A stretch of 5,651 nucleotides of DNA, taken from Marinosulfonomonas sp. (GTDB taxonomy: Bacteria; Pseudomonadota; Alphaproteobacteria; Rhodobacterales; Rhodobacteraceae). Shown here in pieces: positions 4,430-5,651 of this stretch. The stretch is taken from assembly GCA_019090845.1 (NCBI GenBank), contig JAHRVD010000117.1, positions 1 to 5,651 on the forward strand. Direction: 5' to 3'. Numbering within the stretch: position 1 is the first letter of the stretch; every line of letters starts with the position of its first letter. The notes beneath the pieces are model-generated. The model did not search any database. It saw nothing but the letters and a program-made list of their open reading frames with translations, and was not told the origin of the DNA. Made by a program: the position numbers and the translations under genes.

Positions 4430-5651
4430 ATGCGTCGGGTCGTTGTAACCGGTTTAGGAATGGTCACGCCACTGGCGTGTGGGGTTGAAAAAACCTGGGA
4501 ACGTTTGTTGGCCGGGCAGTCAGGCGCTGGCACGATCAGCCGGTTTGACGCTAGCCATTTGGCCACCACTTATGCTTGCGAAATACCGCTCGGCGACGGC
4601 AGCGACGGTACGTTCAATCCCGACGACTGGATGGAGCCCAAAGAGCGGCGCAAGGTTGACGATTTCATTTTGTACGGGATTACTGCGGCGGCGCAGGCGG
4701 TTAAGGATGCTGGCTGGACGCCGGAAAACGAAGAGGATCGTTTGCGCACAGGCGTGATGATCGGTTCTGGCATTGGCGGGTTGTCGGCGATTGCTGACAC
4801 TGCGATCATCCTGAAAGAACGCGGACCGCGCCGCGTTTCGCCGTTTTTCATTCCATCCGCGCTGATTAACCTGATCTCGGGGCATGTTTCGATCCGTTAT
4901 GGGTTTAAGGGGCCTAACCATTCGGTGGTGACGGCTTGCTCAACCGGGGCGCATGCCATTGGGGACGCCAGCCGGCTGATAATGCTGGGCGATGCCGATG
5001 TGATGGTGGCCGGGGGCGCCGAAAGCCCGATCAGTGAGATCGGGATCGCCGGATTTAACGCCTGCAAGGCACTTAGCACCAAACGCGGTGACGACCCAAA
5101 AGCCGCCAGCCGTCCCTATGACGCGGACCGCGACGGGTTTGTTATGGGCGAGGGGGCCGGTGTGGTGGTGCTTGAGGAATATGAACACGCCAAGGCACGC
5201 GGTGCGAAGATTTACGCAGAGGTGACAGGCTATGGCATGTCGGGTGATGCGTATCATATCACGGCACCGTCCCAAGACGGCAATGGTGGCTATCGCTCGA
5301 TGAAGGCGGCGATTGAGCGGGCCGGGCTGGTGGCTGGCGATATCGACTACATCAATGCGCATGGCACCTCGACGATGGCTGATACGATTGAACTGGGTGC
5401 GGTTGAACAACTGATGGGCGAGGCTGCAGGCAAGGCGACGATGAGCTCAACAAAATCTGCGATTGGGCATCTGCTTGGGGCTGCGGGCGCGGTCGAGGCG
5501 ATTTTCGGTATTCTGGCGCTGCGCGATCAGGTGGCCCCGCCAACGATCAATCTGGATAACCCGGCCGTGACGCCAAAGCTGGATCTGGCAGCAAATGGCA
5601 AAGTTGAACGCCAGATTGATGTGGTGTTGTCCAATTCCTTTGGGTTTGGGG
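4430..5651 (+). CDS. fabF: 3-oxoacyl-[acyl-carrier-protein] synthase II, 3' end cut by window edge
   Basis: FabF condenses acyl-ACP with malonyl-ACP, releasing CO2 and extending the chain by two carbons. 407 codons are present. The thiolase-fold triad is complete: nucleophile Cys170 in VVTACSTGAH, His311 in NAHGTST, and Lys342 with His347 in STKSAIGHLLGAAGAVE. The N-terminus RRVVVTGLGMVTPLACG (2-18) and GFVMGEGAGVVVLE (236-249) are standard for the KAS I/II group. The sequence stops inside SNSFGFG, which normally lies only about 10-15 residues from the end, so little is missing. Cys-His-His places it in the KAS I/II group; the choice of FabF over FabB rests on overall resemblance and on its place near acpP. 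The ATG at 4430 has GGAGG (4419-4423) six bases upstream. Confidence 0.95.
   Translation, partial: MRRVVVTGLGMVTPLACGVEKTWERLLAGQSGAGTISRFDASHLATTYACEIPLGDGSDGTFNPDDWMEPKERRKVDDFILYGITAAAQAVKDAGWTPENEEDRLRTGVMIGSGIGGLSAIADTAIILKERGPRRVSPFFIPSALINLISGHVSIRYGFKGPNHSVVTACSTGAHAIGDASRLIMLGDADVMVAGGAESPISEIGIAGFNACKALSTKRGDDPKAASRPYDADRDGFVMGEGAGVVVLEEYEHAKARGAKIYAEVTGYGMSGDAYHITAPSQDGNGGYRSMKAAIERAGLVAGDIDYINAHGTSTMADTIELGAVEQLMGEAAGKATMSSTKSAIGHLLGAAGAVEAIFGILALRDQVAPPTINLDNPAVTPKLDLAANGKVERQIDVVLSNSFGFG

Noticed and set aside
4940..5410. Minus-strand open frame of 156 residues opposite fabF
   Set aside because: His/Arg-rich shadow of a conserved gene with intact catalytic motifs; no ribosome site or family resemblance.

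Overview
The window looks like chromosome from an alphaproteobacterium, most likely a Rhodobacteraceae (Roseobacter-type) member. This rests on the protein sequences, the gene order (rpsF-rpsR-rplI next to and divergent from a fabD-fabG-acpP-fabF fatty-acid cluster), moderately GC-rich DNA and promoters of the TTGNNN-N16/17-CTATNN kind. The genus cannot be fixed from the sequence alone.

Left part (1-893, minus strand): a ribosomal protein operon read leftward, rpsF (bS6), rpsR (bS18) and the first codons of rplI (bL9, cut by the window edge). A good promoter lies at 770-797. The roughly 100-nt leader before rpsF can fold into two competing or pseudoknotted helices, a plausible site for S6:S18 feedback control.

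Middle part (894-3364, plus strand): a divergent gene for a two-helix membrane protein of unknown function, ended by an 11-bp perfect stem-loop at 1585-1615. It is followed by fabD (malonyl-CoA:ACP transacylase) and fabG (3-oxoacyl-ACP reductase), 8 bases apart and clearly co-transcribed.

Right part (3365-5651, plus strand): acpP (acyl carrier protein) has its own probable promoter and a structured leader of about 120 nt, and ends in a strong intrinsic terminator. Next comes an unrecognised four-helix membrane protein with its own promoter and a perfect 13-bp palindrome at its start. Last is fabF (3-oxoacyl-ACP synthase II), which runs off the right edge only a few residues before its expected C-terminus.

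The pathway logic is clear. FabD loads malonate onto AcpP, FabF condenses it with an acyl chain, and FabG makes the first reduction of the elongation cycle. The DNA nevertheless splits these genes into at least three apparent transcription units. No mobile element, CRISPR array, tRNA or rRNA was seen, and no undescribed defence or mobile system. The most interesting material is regulatory: the two structured leaders (rpsF and acpP), the palindrome at 3932-3944, and the two unknown membrane proteins embedded in the cluster.
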